From Adiantum capillus-veneris (taxonomy: Eukaryota > Streptophyta > Polypodiopsida > Polypodiales > Pteridaceae): a DNA stretch of 64,000 nt. Position 1 is the stretch's first letter. Every line of letters begins with the position of its first letter. Position numbers and translations under genes: made by a program. The DNA lies in the NCBI GenBank assembly GCA_014529385.2, contig CM043964.1:132285420-132349419 (forward strand). Direction: 5' to 3'. The notes below the pieces were generated by a model that saw only the letters and a list, made by a program, of their open reading frames with translations, had not been told where the DNA came from and did no database searches. Below, piece by piece: positions 23,401 to 32,915 of the stretch.

Positions 23401-26400
23401 TTGTTTCTCTGGCGTTGCTTGGTTGGAGTCCTTCCAGTGGGTTCTTTTCTCAATGTACAACAAATCTGCTCCTCCCGTTGTGTTCGTTGCTCATTTGCAG
23501 AGGAGACTGTTGTTCATCTCCTATGGGATTGTTCCGTCACTAGAGAGATTTTTCGTGGCATAGCCGTTGGCATGCGGCTTCGATTCCCCTCCATGTTTTT
23601 TCACAAAAGGTTTTGGGCTTTCGGCATTCTCCCACCTTCACAACAATTTGCAGTTTTCTTTATGTGGGTCAGATTTTGTGCATTGGACCTTGTGGCGTCA
23701 ACGCAACAACTGCATGTTCTCTCGTGCTAATACAGATCGGTTTCAGTTTTTCAAGCTTTCCCTTAGGCAATCCTTACGTTTTGCCTTGGAAGTGGGTGAT
23801 GTCACTTCAGACATGTATCGCCTTTCTTATGAATGTTTTTAGCCTGTTTTGCCAGATGGACATGTCTGTGTTCACACTTTTGTATCTATTCATTTGGGTG
23901 GGTTTTCCTCGTCTTGAGGTTTCCCACTAGTAAATTAATCCCAGAGATTTACAAAAAAAAAAAAGCGTCCCCTCGACTTCTGCACGAGCAGTGTTCGGCC
24001 TACCCCATTTGCCAGTGACCTGCAATCTATTTAGCTCGTCAAGTCCTCCGTTCAGGTTTGGTGCTCATGTGTAACACAGACAATGTCTGATAATCTCTCC
24101 AGCTTAGTCGTAGCTAATTTTCAGTAAACAGGCTTGTGTACAGAAGAGTTTTTTGGGTACAGCATTGTGGGCAGTGTACATAATTTTGTTTTTTTGGTTT
24201 TCAGTAGTCAGTAGTACAAAAACGCTAAGTTCTCAGTGTAATGTCAGATTCCGGTGTGCCCTTATATCAGCTCATACGCAGAAAACAAATGGCATCTGAG
24301 TCTTCGGAAATGTGTGAAATCCGAGCTTGTTTGTTAGAAGGCTCGGAACGCTTAGGAGGGGCAGGAACCCGCTACTGAAGTGCTCATTCCTGTTCAAGCT
24401 TTGATGGACCTTGTGGCACAATATGCTTTAATTGCAATTATTCTGTTCTTCCCAAGCAAGATGCCTACTGCACAAGATGTGGGTCAGTGGGTAGACTTCC
24501 TTCTTAAACGCTAGGCGGTTCGAGGTGTTTACTTTGGTGCCAGAGGATTCTATGAAGTTTTGTTAGTAAACATTGATGCCCGTAATATGTTGCTTGAGTT
24601 GTCTCCTTTGTGCTTTGGTACTCAGATGACACATGTATTGCTGTGGACCCTTACCAAGGACTATCAAAGCCTAATCCATCATAAGTGCCTGATATAGGTG
24701 GAAATCCTCGATTTCCCACGCATTTGGCACCACTTTCTTCCTATGCTTGCCTCTCATTTGGGGAAAGTGATTTGTCCTCCCAAGCTTGATGCCAATACAA
24801 ATCAGCTTTCTGTGCTTTGGGATACGGATGTTCCCACCCCTGAAGGTATTACTGTCAATTCAGGAGACCCACTCATTGGAAAACGCCCTTTTAAGCTCAG
24901 ATGGGGAAAAATTGCAAATTCATGTTTTTGTTGTGGAAAATCTGGACATATGCAATCGGAATGTTTTGAGCCTATATTGCAACCTCCTCCTTCAGTTGTC
25001 CCTCAACTTGTGGTTTCTACTGAGAGAGAAGTTCCTAATCCCAGATTTGTCGCTGTTGCGGCTTCTATGTTGCCTGATGCTTTATCTGTGGATAAAGGCA
25101 AGGTCAAACTTGCTGTTTCCCCCAATCCTCAGGATAAAGGAAAGTCGTGTCTACTCCTGAAACCAAAAACAAGGGAAAAAGGTGGACTCGGCGGAAGGAT
25201 CTCCCCGGGTGACTCCCAAGAAAACTGTTAAGATGCGTTCGCAACTTTCCTCTTGTAATTATGTGCCTTCTAAAGTAAAATCCGCGGGGCAAAAACCTCT
25301 TCTGTGTAATGATAATCGCACACTTGCGGATGCATGGAATAAGGTGGTGCACTCTTACAGAGATGTCGTGGTTCATGGGACTTCTCAATCACCTGCAGGC
25401 CTTGTTGCCTCTGAGAAAAGCATGTAGAATACTATGGTTGGGTCACGGGCTGCTGATGTTGATATGCTTATGGGCACGCCAACTTAGTCCCTTCCTTACT
25501 TTGCCTCTGTACATATCTCTTGAATGCAAAGTTGTGTTAAATGCATTTCGTATAATGTGCGTGGGTTATGTAACCGTGATAAATGGAGATTAACCTGGCA
25601 CTATGTATATACATGTATGGCTGACATTATGGTTTTGCAAGAGCATAATCAGCATGAATATGCTGGTCAATGCTCGTTTTTTGCAGGATACTAGATAGCA
25701 TATGCTGGTTAGTCAAGTTTTTCGGGTGTTTTGATTATGGTTAGGCATGAGTTGCAACCAGTTCTGGCATATAATGATCCGATGGGTCGTTGGATGGTGG
25801 TCCAATGTACAATCAATGGCCAGATTTATGAATTTGGTGGTGTCTATGCTTATACGGCCTCGGAAAAACGAGCTGCTTTGTGGCGTGAGATATCTTCTTA
25901 TCCATGGCTTTCCAATGTCCTGCTTTGTGGTGATTTTAACAATGCACCCGCTTTATCGGATAACACCACACGACATTTCCACATGCTAAGCATAGAATTG
26001 CAGGCGTGGACAGATCTTGTTGCATGCACATAGATATTGGACTTGTGGACCCTCTTGCATCCCAATGTTTCGGGGTACACATTTCAACGTAATGCTTTTT
26101 CTACATATCGTGCAAGATTAGATTGGTGGTATGTCCTCGGCATGCAACAATTTTTGATGAGTTGTATGCGAAATGCGCATAAACCATTCTTTGCTTTTAT
26201 CTGATCATGCTCCCGTTGTGATGTTGTTGTGCTATTGGGCATCTACGCTTTGATCAGCCTCTTTCTAAGAAACGCATGTTGCACATCAACAATGCTTATC
26301 TTTTGCATGAAGCATTCCGTGAGATAGTTTATGATGTTACTCCCTCTTTAGTTGCCCAAATGTATCTTGATCCTGATGTTGCTTGGGTTCGCTTTGGTAT

Positions 26401-29400
26401 ACGTGTGCAGTGTAACTCAGGACTATGGCAAGCAGTACATGTTTCAATCATGTGGCGATGTTGAGGACGCCAAACATATGTATCAACAGCTCCAACTCTT
26501 AGCTGACACACGTTTGTTGTCGGAAAGTGAATTGGCAGCCCTTTGTCAGGCCCGGGTGTGTTTGCAGCATAATGATAAACGAAAATTGGTTAAATGGTAG
26601 ACTCGTGCTCGTCATTGAGCATTTGTGGACAAGGGATGTGCCTCGAAACAGTTTTTTAATCACTTGCATCATTCAAGGGCTTCTCAAACTATTAAGCGGG
26701 TTATGTTCCGACCCAGAGCCTGGACAACCTCAAAGTGCGAGCTTGCAGATGCCATGGTGTCCCATTTTAGGAATGTTTTCGCCGCTCCCCCTGCGGGATC
26801 TGCTGAAGTTAATCATGCACGCCAACTTTTGTTATTTGCCTCAAGATGCTTTGGCCATGGAGGCGGATTTTACAGAAAATGAATTGCACTTGGCATTGCT
26901 TGCTCTTGGAAGATGGTGTTCGCCTGGTTGGGATGGGCTCATTGTGGAATTTTTTCTCCCCTTTTGGGAGCCTTTGAAAGAACCTTTGCTTTACATGATG
27001 AACATTGCGTGGGCGAAACAATGTTTGCCGATGTCTTGGAAAGAGGGTTTGCTGAAGTTATTGCCTAAACAAGCTCTTTGTGAGCAATTCTCGCATTGGT
27101 GGCCGATAATTCTTATGCCGGTTATATATAAAATCTTGGCTAAAATCATTGTGAACCGTATCAAGGAACCTCTTATGGCTGGTATCCATTCCGCGCTGTA
27201 TGGCTTCATTCCTCGTCGCCAGATTTTGGATAATCTGGTTAATGTATTGACTGGAATGGAATATGCAAAGTATACCCAGCAGGATGTTCTAGCCTTGAAA
27301 GAAAGCAAAAAGAAATTCTTTGGAAAGTCCCACTGCTTGACCTCCATCATTCACATATGCAAGCTAAGTTGGTTGGGGGTTGGCCCTTGGACTGCGGTAA
27401 ACCTCGAGTTAATAGGTACTACCCATCACCCTTTGGCATCCACTTTAGAGTCATCAGATAAGGATCTGTGGGAATATCACTCAATATTCTTGACCTCAGT
27501 TATCTCCTTAGTGTTGTCTTGTTTTACATCGCTTAACATGGTATTGCTCCTTGTTAATGCTTAGTTAATCTCAAAGCTTATCTGCCTCTTTTGTAGTACT
27601 ATCTTTGGGGCCCTTCTAATAGAATTTTGTGTGTGTTGCCAGGCCAACGATACCACTTATAAACATTATATTGAGAGCAAAGGTTTTTCGTATTGATAGT
27701 TGGGTTTTGTTCCATTGATTCAGTTCATATTGTTATTTATTGTCTTTAGCCAGAGTTTTCAGAATCGAGAGTTGGTCTTTGGTATTGTAGTGGTGTGTAT
27801 TATGAGTATTGTGAGACACTACCACCGGACAGGAGTCTTTTCACAAGAGTATAAGAATCTTTGTTGGCAAGTTTTATTGGGACCTCTTCATAGGAGTATC
27901 TCAGCAGTTAGGTAGCCTTTGAGCATATTCGCACTCAGCGTAGTTGACCCCTGCCAGGCTGGAAAGGTGGTGTTTCTCATGGGATTCATTAGCTTGGCCT
28001 CGTCAATGAGGCATCAAGCTCAGCTTTGACAATTTTGGCTGATTGGGAATTTGCAAGCCTTGTTCACTGATGGCACCAACCACAGCGGGCTCAGCAGATT
28101 CTCCCAAGTGGTAACACGAGTAGAGGAAACAAGGGACTGGTATATAGAGTCATACTGTGAGGAATGAATGTAGAGATTCAGAATAACAGGGTATGTTCAG
28201 ATCGAGAATCGTAAGATTGGCTATCTGAAAACGGGCTCGCTAGTGCTCCCGCACGCCCCCCCTCGCCTGCACCTGTCGCACCCCTCTCGCCATCGCTAGC
28301 TCTCCCTCCCCCGCCCTCGTGCTGCTAGCCCACCCTGCTGCGCGCTGCCCCCGCCCTCAGCCCTGCCCCTCCTCGCATTACCCTCGCTGCCCACTGTCCG
28401 CCCGCTCCCCTCTGCCATTTCCAGCCCGCCACGCCGCCCCCCCCCCCCCCCCCCCCCCCCCCTCCTCGTTTCGATTCTTTGCCATCCTCTCCCTGAAGGC
28501 TTCTTTCGACTTGCTCCAACAGTTCTGGTTTCTTGACAGTGCTAGTCGGGGTTTTTTTGCAGAGGAACTTCTTCCACTCCTTTTCTGCCACAGCAGCAGA
28601 CACAGATGGAGGCTCAAGCTCCGCCCCAGAGGGACTCCGATGAAGTCCCCTCGCCCAACCCCGCTGAGCCCACCATTCGACTTGCTCTTACTCCGACAGA
28701 GCAAGCGAGCCTAGCTGTAGAGGTGGAATGCCTTCAGGCGACTTCTGTCATTTGCAAGATTCTCGGCACCAGACCTAGCAGAGGCCTTGGACTCAGTGGT
28801 TGGCTTCTCTTTTCCCCTATGCGGTAGGGACCAGGCTGAGTGGACTATAGACTCAGTGTTGGAGTGGCTATAGACACAGGCCCTAGAGTTCTCTCATCAC
28901 ATGGGAGACCTAGGGGTTACAGACTTGCTTCAGACTTTGTGGCCATTGGCCAAGTTTGTTGCGACACCTCCAGACACAGCAGGATATAGACACATTGTGG
29001 TTCACTTTTTTGCTGACACGCAGAGCCCGCCATGCTATGTACAGAGGAGGTTGCTTTACGCACGGCTCGGTCTGGTTCAAGGTTGTCTCGTTGGCTTCCT
29101 GAACATCTATGCACCCAATGGGGCGAGTGCACATGCAGAGTTTTGGTCTCAGATTGTTGAGTCTCTACCGCAAGCAGAGCAATGGTGCATAGCGGGTGAC
29201 TTCAACATGTTGGAGGACCCCTCCGACAGGATTTGTGGTAGCCATACTACTGTGCATGGAGTTGAGCTGGCAGCTTGGGAGAGGTTTTGTATGACTCTAC
29301 GGGTTTCAGATGTGTGGCAGCATTCTAGCTTTGTGAGGCCCCCAGATAGCCTGGCCTTCTCTCATTTGGACCGCAAAGTGGGAGGCGTGAATCTACCTCG

Positions 29401-32400
29401 GATAGATCGCTTCTACACTAGTGACCACTTCTGTGACTTGGGTGGGACAGTTGGCATTCTGGCAGGGACTTCCTTTTTGGACCATGCTCCAGTGATCCTT
29501 ACACTGACTGATAGGCAGAGGAGGGGGAGCATGATGCTGCGCATCCCTAAGAGGGTCTTGCTGGACTCTGCGCTCAGAGAGCGAGTGGAAGCTCTTGGAC
29601 AGAGAGCTTAGACATGCAGAATTCTCCTGCTGACAGAGTGGCCTCAGGACTTGCTCAGCTTAGTCGTTTCTTTCTTCAGGAGTCTTCGGCTCGCCTAACT
29701 GCAGTGAGAGAGGAGGAGCAGCGTCTCCAACGGAGCGTTGCTTCCTTGCAGAGGATGCAGGAGCAGCATCCAGACAGTCCTTGGTTAGAGGAGGAGTTAC
29801 AGCAGGCTCGCCAGGAGCTCGTTAGCACAGAGGAGAGGCGCCATGAGTTTGCTTCCATCCACAGGCATCTCAGTGGACCCAAGTGGGTGACAGAGTAACA
29901 GACGCTTTCTTTGAGGCAATGGGACCCGGCATACGCATGCCAAGGTCAGCCAGTTGAGGAGGCCCGAGGGGTCAGTTGCTTTAGAGCCAAAGGACATGCG
30001 TGCAGTTGCTACTGACTTATACTGTGATCTACTGTCTGCAGAGCGTCAGGATGCATGCAGAGAGCAGGTGTGGGCACAGATGCCTTGTCTTGTCACTGAG
30101 GAGATGCGCCAGAGGCTTGAGCTTCCTCTTCAGCTAGAGAAGCTACACACGGCTCTTAGAGCACTCCCCCGGGGTAGCTGTCCAGGTGAGGATGGCTTGA
30201 CTCCGAGCTTTTTCTTGGAGTACTGGGACTCGCTTGGCACAGATCTCTACAGTGCTTTTCAGTTCATCCTGCACACAGGAGAGATGCGTGACAGCATGAG
30301 CGAGGGCCTGATTTACCTCATTCCCAAGGAGGGTGGCTCCTTGGATGAGATTTGACAATGGCGTCCCCATCACCATCCTCAACTCAGCCTACAAAATTCT
30401 TGCCAAGGCTCTGAGTTTGAGGATTCAGCCACTTCTAGAGAGCATTATACATGGGACACAGACAGGTTTTGTCAAGGAGCGTAGTATCCTTGACAACATC
30501 TTTACTTTTTGGGAGTCTTCTACCCTCGCGCGGCTCCGTGGTGAGAATCTGGTGATTCTTCTTCTCGATAGTGAGAAGGCCTACGAGAGAGTTGACTGGG
30601 ACTTTTTAGAGGGAACTCTATACAGGATGGGCTTCTCAGATGCTTGGATCAGAGGGGTGTCAGCTTTCTACAGACCGGCACACAGTCAGGTACTTTTGTC
30701 AGGAGGTAGAGGGGATCGTTTCATGCTCACACACTCGGTCAGACAGGGCTGCCCTCTTGCCCCCTTCCTCTTTCTATTCTATGCTGAGACGATGAGCAGG
30801 TTTTTGGTTTTACAGCAAGTTGGTTTACGTGGCTTAGCGCTCCCTATTCGGGGAGATGAGCTACTGGAGCAGCGTCAGCCTACTTGCACGGAGGAGCGCT
30901 TGAGACAGCCCCTTGTTTGGAACCCCATGGTTAGCACTTAGAGAGGCCACATGGTTTGTAGTGCTTACACCAAGTTGCAGTAGAGGCCCCACAGGTGAGT
31001 GCTGTTTTCAGAGGATCCGAGTGGTGGGCATTTGTGGGAGGACTTGTGTCATAGATCCTGACTCGGCAGCTCTTGAGACTGGCCACTAAAGACTATGGGC
31101 TTGGGAGAGCTGTCCACTGGCACGAGTACAATGGGATCCTGGAGAGTGTCTTTGGAGGGACCCTTTCTCCTCAGCAGACCATCTAGGTGTCCCTTTCTTT
31201 CAACACAGTGTTCGACTAGGACGTCACATAGTGGCAGCGCAGAGAGAGGCTCGTCCTGCTGCAGCACCTCATTGGTAGGAGGAGGGTCTCACAGTTGAGT
31301 TCTTGGCAGCTTTTTGGGAGAGGTTGTGGGACTCCAGACAGTCGAGGCGAGTCACTTTGTTCCAGTGGCTGGTTGACACCGAGCTACAGCAGTTGGGAGC
31401 TGGCTTGTACATAGTGGTCTATCGGCCGCATGTGCAGCTTGTGACCACCTTGTGGAGAGTCAGAGTCACTGTCTTTGGCACAGCAGGTGTGGCTTGGTGT
31501 TCTTTGGCTGATGCCAGCTCTTTCTACAGCTCGGCAATACACTTGGGGGGCAGCTGCTTGGTCCAGTCTCACGGGCCCCGCACTTCAGTTTGAGATATCC
31601 TCCACCAGCCGGATGATAGTGATGCAGGGGGGTCGACCTACACTCCAGCCTGCTATAGTAGCTTACTCCACAGAAGTGGTGTAGAGAGAGAGAGATGAGT
31701 GTTGGGAGCTCATCAGCGGCATGACACTCTGGTTGATCTGGCGGGCCCGCTGCTTTGGCATCTTCGAGGCTCGCCCTGTACCACCAGCAGAGACTGTTCA
31801 GGATCTTTGGCTAGAGTTGATCCATACTCTCAGAGGACAGTTTGAGAGACTCCAGGGCAGCTCCGACCGCATGCGGGAGCGTAGAGAGGCTTTCCTTCGA
31901 CTTTGGCGTCTTGGGCCTTTTTTCACCACGGTCCAGGGTGTGCTTAGATGGCACGACTGTCCACCTGTGTGGCTTTTCCCTCCTCCCATCTCTTGATTTA
32001 GCCTCATTGTACATATGCTGTTTTTTCATTGGGAGAGTCTCCCTATCATGATTGTTGTAGCCCTCTCTTGTAGAGGTGGTTGTAGCCCTATGGGCAGTTT
32101 CATTAACTAATAGAAGGATCTTTTTCTCAAAAAAAAAAAAAAGGGTATGTTGCATTTTGATTGTAGCTGAAATTGTTATGTCCTGTTCTTTTTTTTCCTT
32201 TAATGTAGTAAGAACAGATATAGCAGTAGTCTTTGCTTTCAAGTTTCTGCCCTGTTATGTTTCTGTTCATGTAGTAGTATACATACATGTAACTGTAGTC
32301 TTTACTCTATATTTTCTGCAAACAGGGACCAGAACAGAATTCTTTAGGTAATCTATTGGTGCTCTTCCTGCTGTTTGGAATCTTTGCTGGTGCTACACTC

Positions 32401-32433
32401 GACTGGCTTTGGCTTATTGGGAAAGGATGGTAG
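13278..32433 (+). CDS. ENT: Equilibrative nucleoside transporter, 3' exons
   Basis: Three exons encode the C-terminal part of a plasma-membrane or vacuolar nucleoside transporter of the SLC29/ENT family. They join as 13278-13438, 13526-13784 and 32326-32433, and all introns are GT-AG. The product shows LSIFPGFLAEDTGSHRLGSW, then YAIVLIAMFNVGDF, SRFLLIPCFYFTAKFG and GVSNGYLTVC. It ends GPEQNSLGNLLVLFLL...DWLWLIGKGW-stop, a C-terminus typical of plant ENTs. This covers roughly the last four or five transmembrane helices. All three exons are open and in phase, so nothing seen here says the gene is dead. The upstream exons (about 60% of a roughly 420-residue protein) were not found and probably lie left of the window. 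The last intron is 18.5 kb and carries LINE-C, LINE-B and LINE-A copies. Family assignment is secure; the isoform is not. Confidence 0.85.
13526..13784 (+). CDS. ENT: ENT exon (middle)
   Basis: The acceptor CCCTGAACAG precedes G+TAT, completing the Trp codon from the previous exon across an 87-nt intron. The exon encodes RYIPLIEKLRLESRRG, SRFLLIPCFYFTAKFG and GVSNGYLTVCILVTAPKGYK. It ends in phase 0 at donor GTGCTC, which runs directly into a (CT)n tract. Confidence 0.88.
13788..13828. repeat. (CT)n microsatellite at an intron donor
   Basis: About 20 CT units start three bases after the ENT exon ends. On its other side lies a LINE-C 3' end. Confidence 0.95.
13829..14106 (+). mobile_element. 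LINE-C 3' end, with (TC)n tail
   Basis: A 5'-truncated LINE-C copy carrying only 3' UTR. It contains the family's terminal module (GGTCTCATAGGTCATTTTGG, then CCTTTTGAAGACGTCAATAT) and ends in a (TC)n tail at 14067-14106 instead of poly(A). It is flanked on the left by (CT)n, so it lies inside a TC microsatellite. Confidence 0.8.
14330..14411. repeat. (GT)n followed by (GA)n
   Basis: GT units run from 14330 to 14356 and GA units from 14356 to 14411. On the minus strand the (TC)n is the tail of the LINE-C copy to the right. The (AC)n after it matches the (AC)n on the far side of that copy at 17396-17472. Confidence 0.95.
14412..17395 (-). mobile_element. LINE-C, longest copy
   Basis: A minus-strand non-LTR retrotransposon with an RT-bearing frame (17239-14666), a 3' UTR ending with the GGTCTC...GACGTTAATAT module, ATTTC repeats and a (TC)n tail. 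The 5' end is truncated: the frame is still open when it meets (AC)n at 17396. (AC)n lies on both sides (14330-14356 and 17396-17472), as expected for insertion into an AC microsatellite. No apurinic endonuclease domain is present in what remains. Confidence 0.85.
14666..17239 (-). pseudogene. LINE-C ORF2 (reverse transcriptase), one stop
   Basis: The frame is open for about 857 codons except one TAG at about 16104-16108 (R-stop-LDAL, where a Gln is expected). It encodes a basic linker (RKKKRAYLAQMERDLYQLF) and then the RT domain. RT motifs include IVPIFKAGDPTEPGNYRTI, GQAGFRRGFSTLDHI, VDFRKAFDMVPR, GVKQGCPLSPTLFGMYVDEV and the active site LLYADDIVLISDS. A thumb region and a C-terminal finger (CRLCQREPETELHYICHC) follow. 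The first listed codon is GTG, and the frame continues upstream without an ATG, so the N-terminus (where an endonuclease may have been) is cut off. It is nearly intact and could be recent. Confidence 0.85.
17396..17472. repeat. (GT)n microsatellite
   Basis: About 38 GT units lie at the 5' side of the LINE-C copy. Confidence 0.97.
17630..18150 (+). mobile_element. LINE-B 3' fragment (B0)
   Basis: A 5'-truncated LINE-B copy matching 23470-23955. It has a zinc-finger-like part (CVHCSTTEEDIWHLLLDCC) and FFHKRFWVCG, then the 3' end TTCCCACTAGTAAATTAATC...GATTTAC plus A7. It is flanked by the 8-bp repeat GTGTGTGT (17622-17629 and 18151-18158), a likely target duplication. Confidence 0.75.
18202..18219 (+). 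repeat. Isolated LINE-B terminal GATTTAC-poly(A)
   Basis: GATTTAC followed by 11 A, identical to the last bases of LINE-B, stands alone between GT-rich sequences. It may be an extremely short LINE-B insertion or a deletion remnant. Confidence 0.45.
18823..20012 (+). pseudogene. LINE-B1 ORF1 (DUF4283-like, CCHC)
   Basis: The frame starts MESFSEASSEIKACLYEDFE and shifts near 18990 and 19100. From 19106 it reads FGTQMTHVLPWALTKDYQSL, IVDFPRTWRHFLPLLAAQLG, LWDTDRPMPEGIMVDSGDPW and the zinc knuckle CFRCGKFGHMQ. A one-base shift at the knuckle leads into 19332-20012 with GSLVVNVAPNVEKGKVKSL. The C-terminal part is basic and Ser/Asn-rich. It would be the RNA-binding ORF1p. The stop at 20012 is 38 bases before the ORF2 start. 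Confidence 0.75.
20051..20735 (+). pseudogene. LINE-B1 ORF2 endonuclease (APE-like)
   Basis: The frame starts MQNCIRCISYNVRGLCN. It carries APE-type elements: SYNVRG, ADIVVLQEH (catalytic Glu), GGLYAYTASGQRAALW and LLCGDFNNTPD. The tail SDHHP at about 20725-20742 (expected catalytic His motif) follows a frameshift near 20570-20700. The role is target nicking for target-primed reverse transcription. Confidence 0.75.
20739..22610 (+). pseudogene. LINE-B1 ORF2 reverse transcriptase
   Basis: Segments in shifted frames contain GCASKQFFKHLHHTRLSQSI, LGRWRSLGWDGLTVEFFI, FSHWRPIMLMPVVYKIVAKL, GFIPRRQINDNLANV, VDIEKAFDTV-stop, SVRQGCPLSALLYVMA and AYADDSLFMPRNC. The last is the active-site box, near 22157. 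Stops at about 21740, 21875 and 22155 and shifts between segments inactivate it. Confidence 0.8.
22611..23845 (+). pseudogene. LINE-B1 ORF2 C-terminal region
   Basis: It includes RLMSMEKLCTLKRYGGLNIL, then, after several frame changes, FLWRCLVGVLPVG and the finger CVRCSFAEETVVHLLWDC. It closes with FFHKRFWAFGILPP. This is the zf-RVT-type tail of plant LINEs. Confidence 0.7.
24291..25427 (+). pseudogene. LINE-B2 ORF1, broken
   Basis: The frame opens MASESSEMCEIRACLLEGS and soon meets a stop and shifts. From 24698 it reads EILDFPRIWHHFLPMLASHL, LWDTDVPTPEGITVNSGDP and the intact knuckle CFCCGKSGHMQSECFEP. A late segment (25182-25427) matches the copy 1 C-terminus (RVTPKKTVKMRSQLSSCNY). Confidence 0.7.
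25528..26210 (+). pseudogene. LINE-B2 endonuclease remnant
   Basis: Segments match copy 1: RHELQPVLAYNDPMGRWMVV, GGVYAYTASEKRAALWREIS and LLCGDFNNAPAL. Stops at about 25695 and 26030 break the domain. Confidence 0.7.
26268..27293 (+). pseudogene. LINE-B2 RT N-terminal part
   Basis: It contains GCASKQFFNHLHHSRASQTI, LGRWCSPGWDGLIVEFFLPF, FSHWWPIILMPVIYKILAKI and GFIPRRQILDNLVNVLTGME. The catalytic motifs are missing because the copy ends here. Confidence 0.75.
27294..28187 (+). other. Unassigned intronic sequence
   Basis: About 900 bases between LINE-B2 and LINE-A2, inside the ENT last intron. No convincing coding frame, known repeat end or microsatellite was seen. It is probably original intron or an old, unrecognisable insertion. 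Confidence 0.5.
28606..28780 (+). pseudogene. LINE-A2 ORF1 N-terminal stub
   Basis: The frame starts MEAQAPPQRDSDEVPSP and follows ORF1 to about residue 58 (VICKILGTRPSRG). There a deletion joins it to the region upstream of ORF2. This copy shows the undamaged ORF1 start that is shifted in copy 3. Confidence 0.7.
29050..29611 (+). pseudogene. LINE-A2 endonuclease region
   Basis: Within the open frame 28901-29611: FLNIYAPNGASAHAEFWSQI, WCIAGDFNMLEDPSDRI (GDFN motif), VGGVNLPRIDRFY and FLDHAPVILTL (catalytic SDH replaced by LDH). The first part of the endonuclease is missing because ORF2's start lies in a deletion (junction near 29045). Confidence 0.75.
29614..30864 (+). pseudogene. LINE-A2 reverse transcriptase
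   Basis: Segments at 29614-29898, 29954-30355 and 30333-30941 encode the linker, then LRALPRGSCPGEDGLTPSFF, LIYLIPKEGGSLDEI-stop (CGA to TGA near 30354), GTQTGFVKERSILDNIFTFW, LLLDSEKAYERVDWDFLEG and SVRQGCPLAPFLFLFYAE. The FADD active-site segment is deleted. In the first catalytic motif, copy 3 has LLDFKKAYDRVDWDF. Confidence 0.75.
31095..31996 (+). pseudogene. LINE-A2 ORF2 C-terminal region
   Basis: It matches copy 3 at 44460-45358 in several frames, ending RLGPFFTTVQGVLRWHDCPP and VWLFPPPIS-stop. The cysteine finger is damaged by a small deletion near 31470. Confidence 0.7.
32326..32433 (+). CDS. ENT: ENT last exon
   Basis: Acceptor TTCTGCAAACAG at 32314-32325 precedes GGA CCA GAA CAG. 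The 36 codons, including TAG at 32431-32433, give GPEQNSLGNLLVLFLLFGIF and end DWLWLIGKGW. It is phase 0, matching the end of the 13526-13784 exon. It encodes the last transmembrane helix. Confidence 0.9.
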   Translation, partial: GPEQNSLGNLLVLFLLFGIFAGATLDWLWLIGKGW

Positions 32434-32915
32434 CGCACACAAACTCTGTTGATACGCTCAGTATTGCACAGCTTGCTGAAATACCAATAACATGGTGGCA
32501 TGCATTCCCTTATTGTCTCTTGGCACAAGGATATGGTGGGTGCTTGGTCTTGTCTGCATGCTTCAGATAACCTGCTTGTGAACCTTGATGAGCAGGTAAT
32601 GTACATAATTAGATAGCCTTCTTTGTCCCATTGTTGCCACACTGCAGCCCATTGTTTCTGCCTCACCAGCATACCCTCCCACTCAGTTCATTATTCAACT
32701 AGACCACCTTTGTTATGTAATTGTTCACTCGATGCAAAAATGTTAAGCCTGATGATCTTGCAAGAGTTGAGAGTTGACATGTGGAGCCCGATTCTTGTTT
32801 GCGTCTTTGGTAGAGGATGCTCTCAAAGACTGTCATGGTTCTTCTCATGATCCACACAAACAAACATTAAGGAATTGGGCAGCACCCTTCCCATCTCCTA
32901 GTGTAAGCTAAACCA
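32434..32915 (+). other. ENT 3' flank / probable 3' UTR
   Basis: Non-coding sequence after the ENT stop. No strong AATAAA is evident close by, so I cannot set the transcript end. Confidence 0.4.

Larger units (their letters stand above)
18252..23964 (+). mobile_element. LINE-B copy 1, full length
   Basis: This L1-like plant LINE has a 5' UTR beginning GCGTCCCCTGGACTG, ORF1 (18823-20012), ORF2 with APE, RT and a C-terminal finger (20051-23845), and a 3' end GTAAATTAATC...GATTTAC plus poly(A) (to 23964). Frameshifts and stops interrupt both ORFs. LINE-B copy 2 begins at the very next base with the same GCGTCCCC 5' end. Confidence 0.85.
23965..27293 (+). mobile_element. LINE-B copy 2, 3'-truncated, head to tail with copy 1
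   Basis: It starts at the base after copy 1's poly(A) with GCGTCCCCTCGACTTCTGCA, the same 5' end as copy 1. The 5' UTR runs to about 24290, followed by broken ORF1 (24291-25427), endonuclease (25528-26210) and RT (26268-27293). Similarity to copy 1 stops at about 27293, inside RT just before the first catalytic Asp motif. The rest was lost or replaced. Confidence 0.8.
28198..32141 (+). mobile_element. LINE-A copy 2, internally deleted
   Basis: It is flanked by the 10-bp duplication AGGGTATGTT (28188-28197 and 32142-32151) and ends in A14. The C-rich 5' end includes a run of about 26 C at 28437-28462. Relative to copy 3 it has lost most of ORF1 and the region up to 40560 (junction near 28780 within a shared AGAGG) and RT/C-terminal sequence (junction near 30864 within a shared ACTGG). 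It sits in the ENT last intron in sense orientation. Confidence 0.88.
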
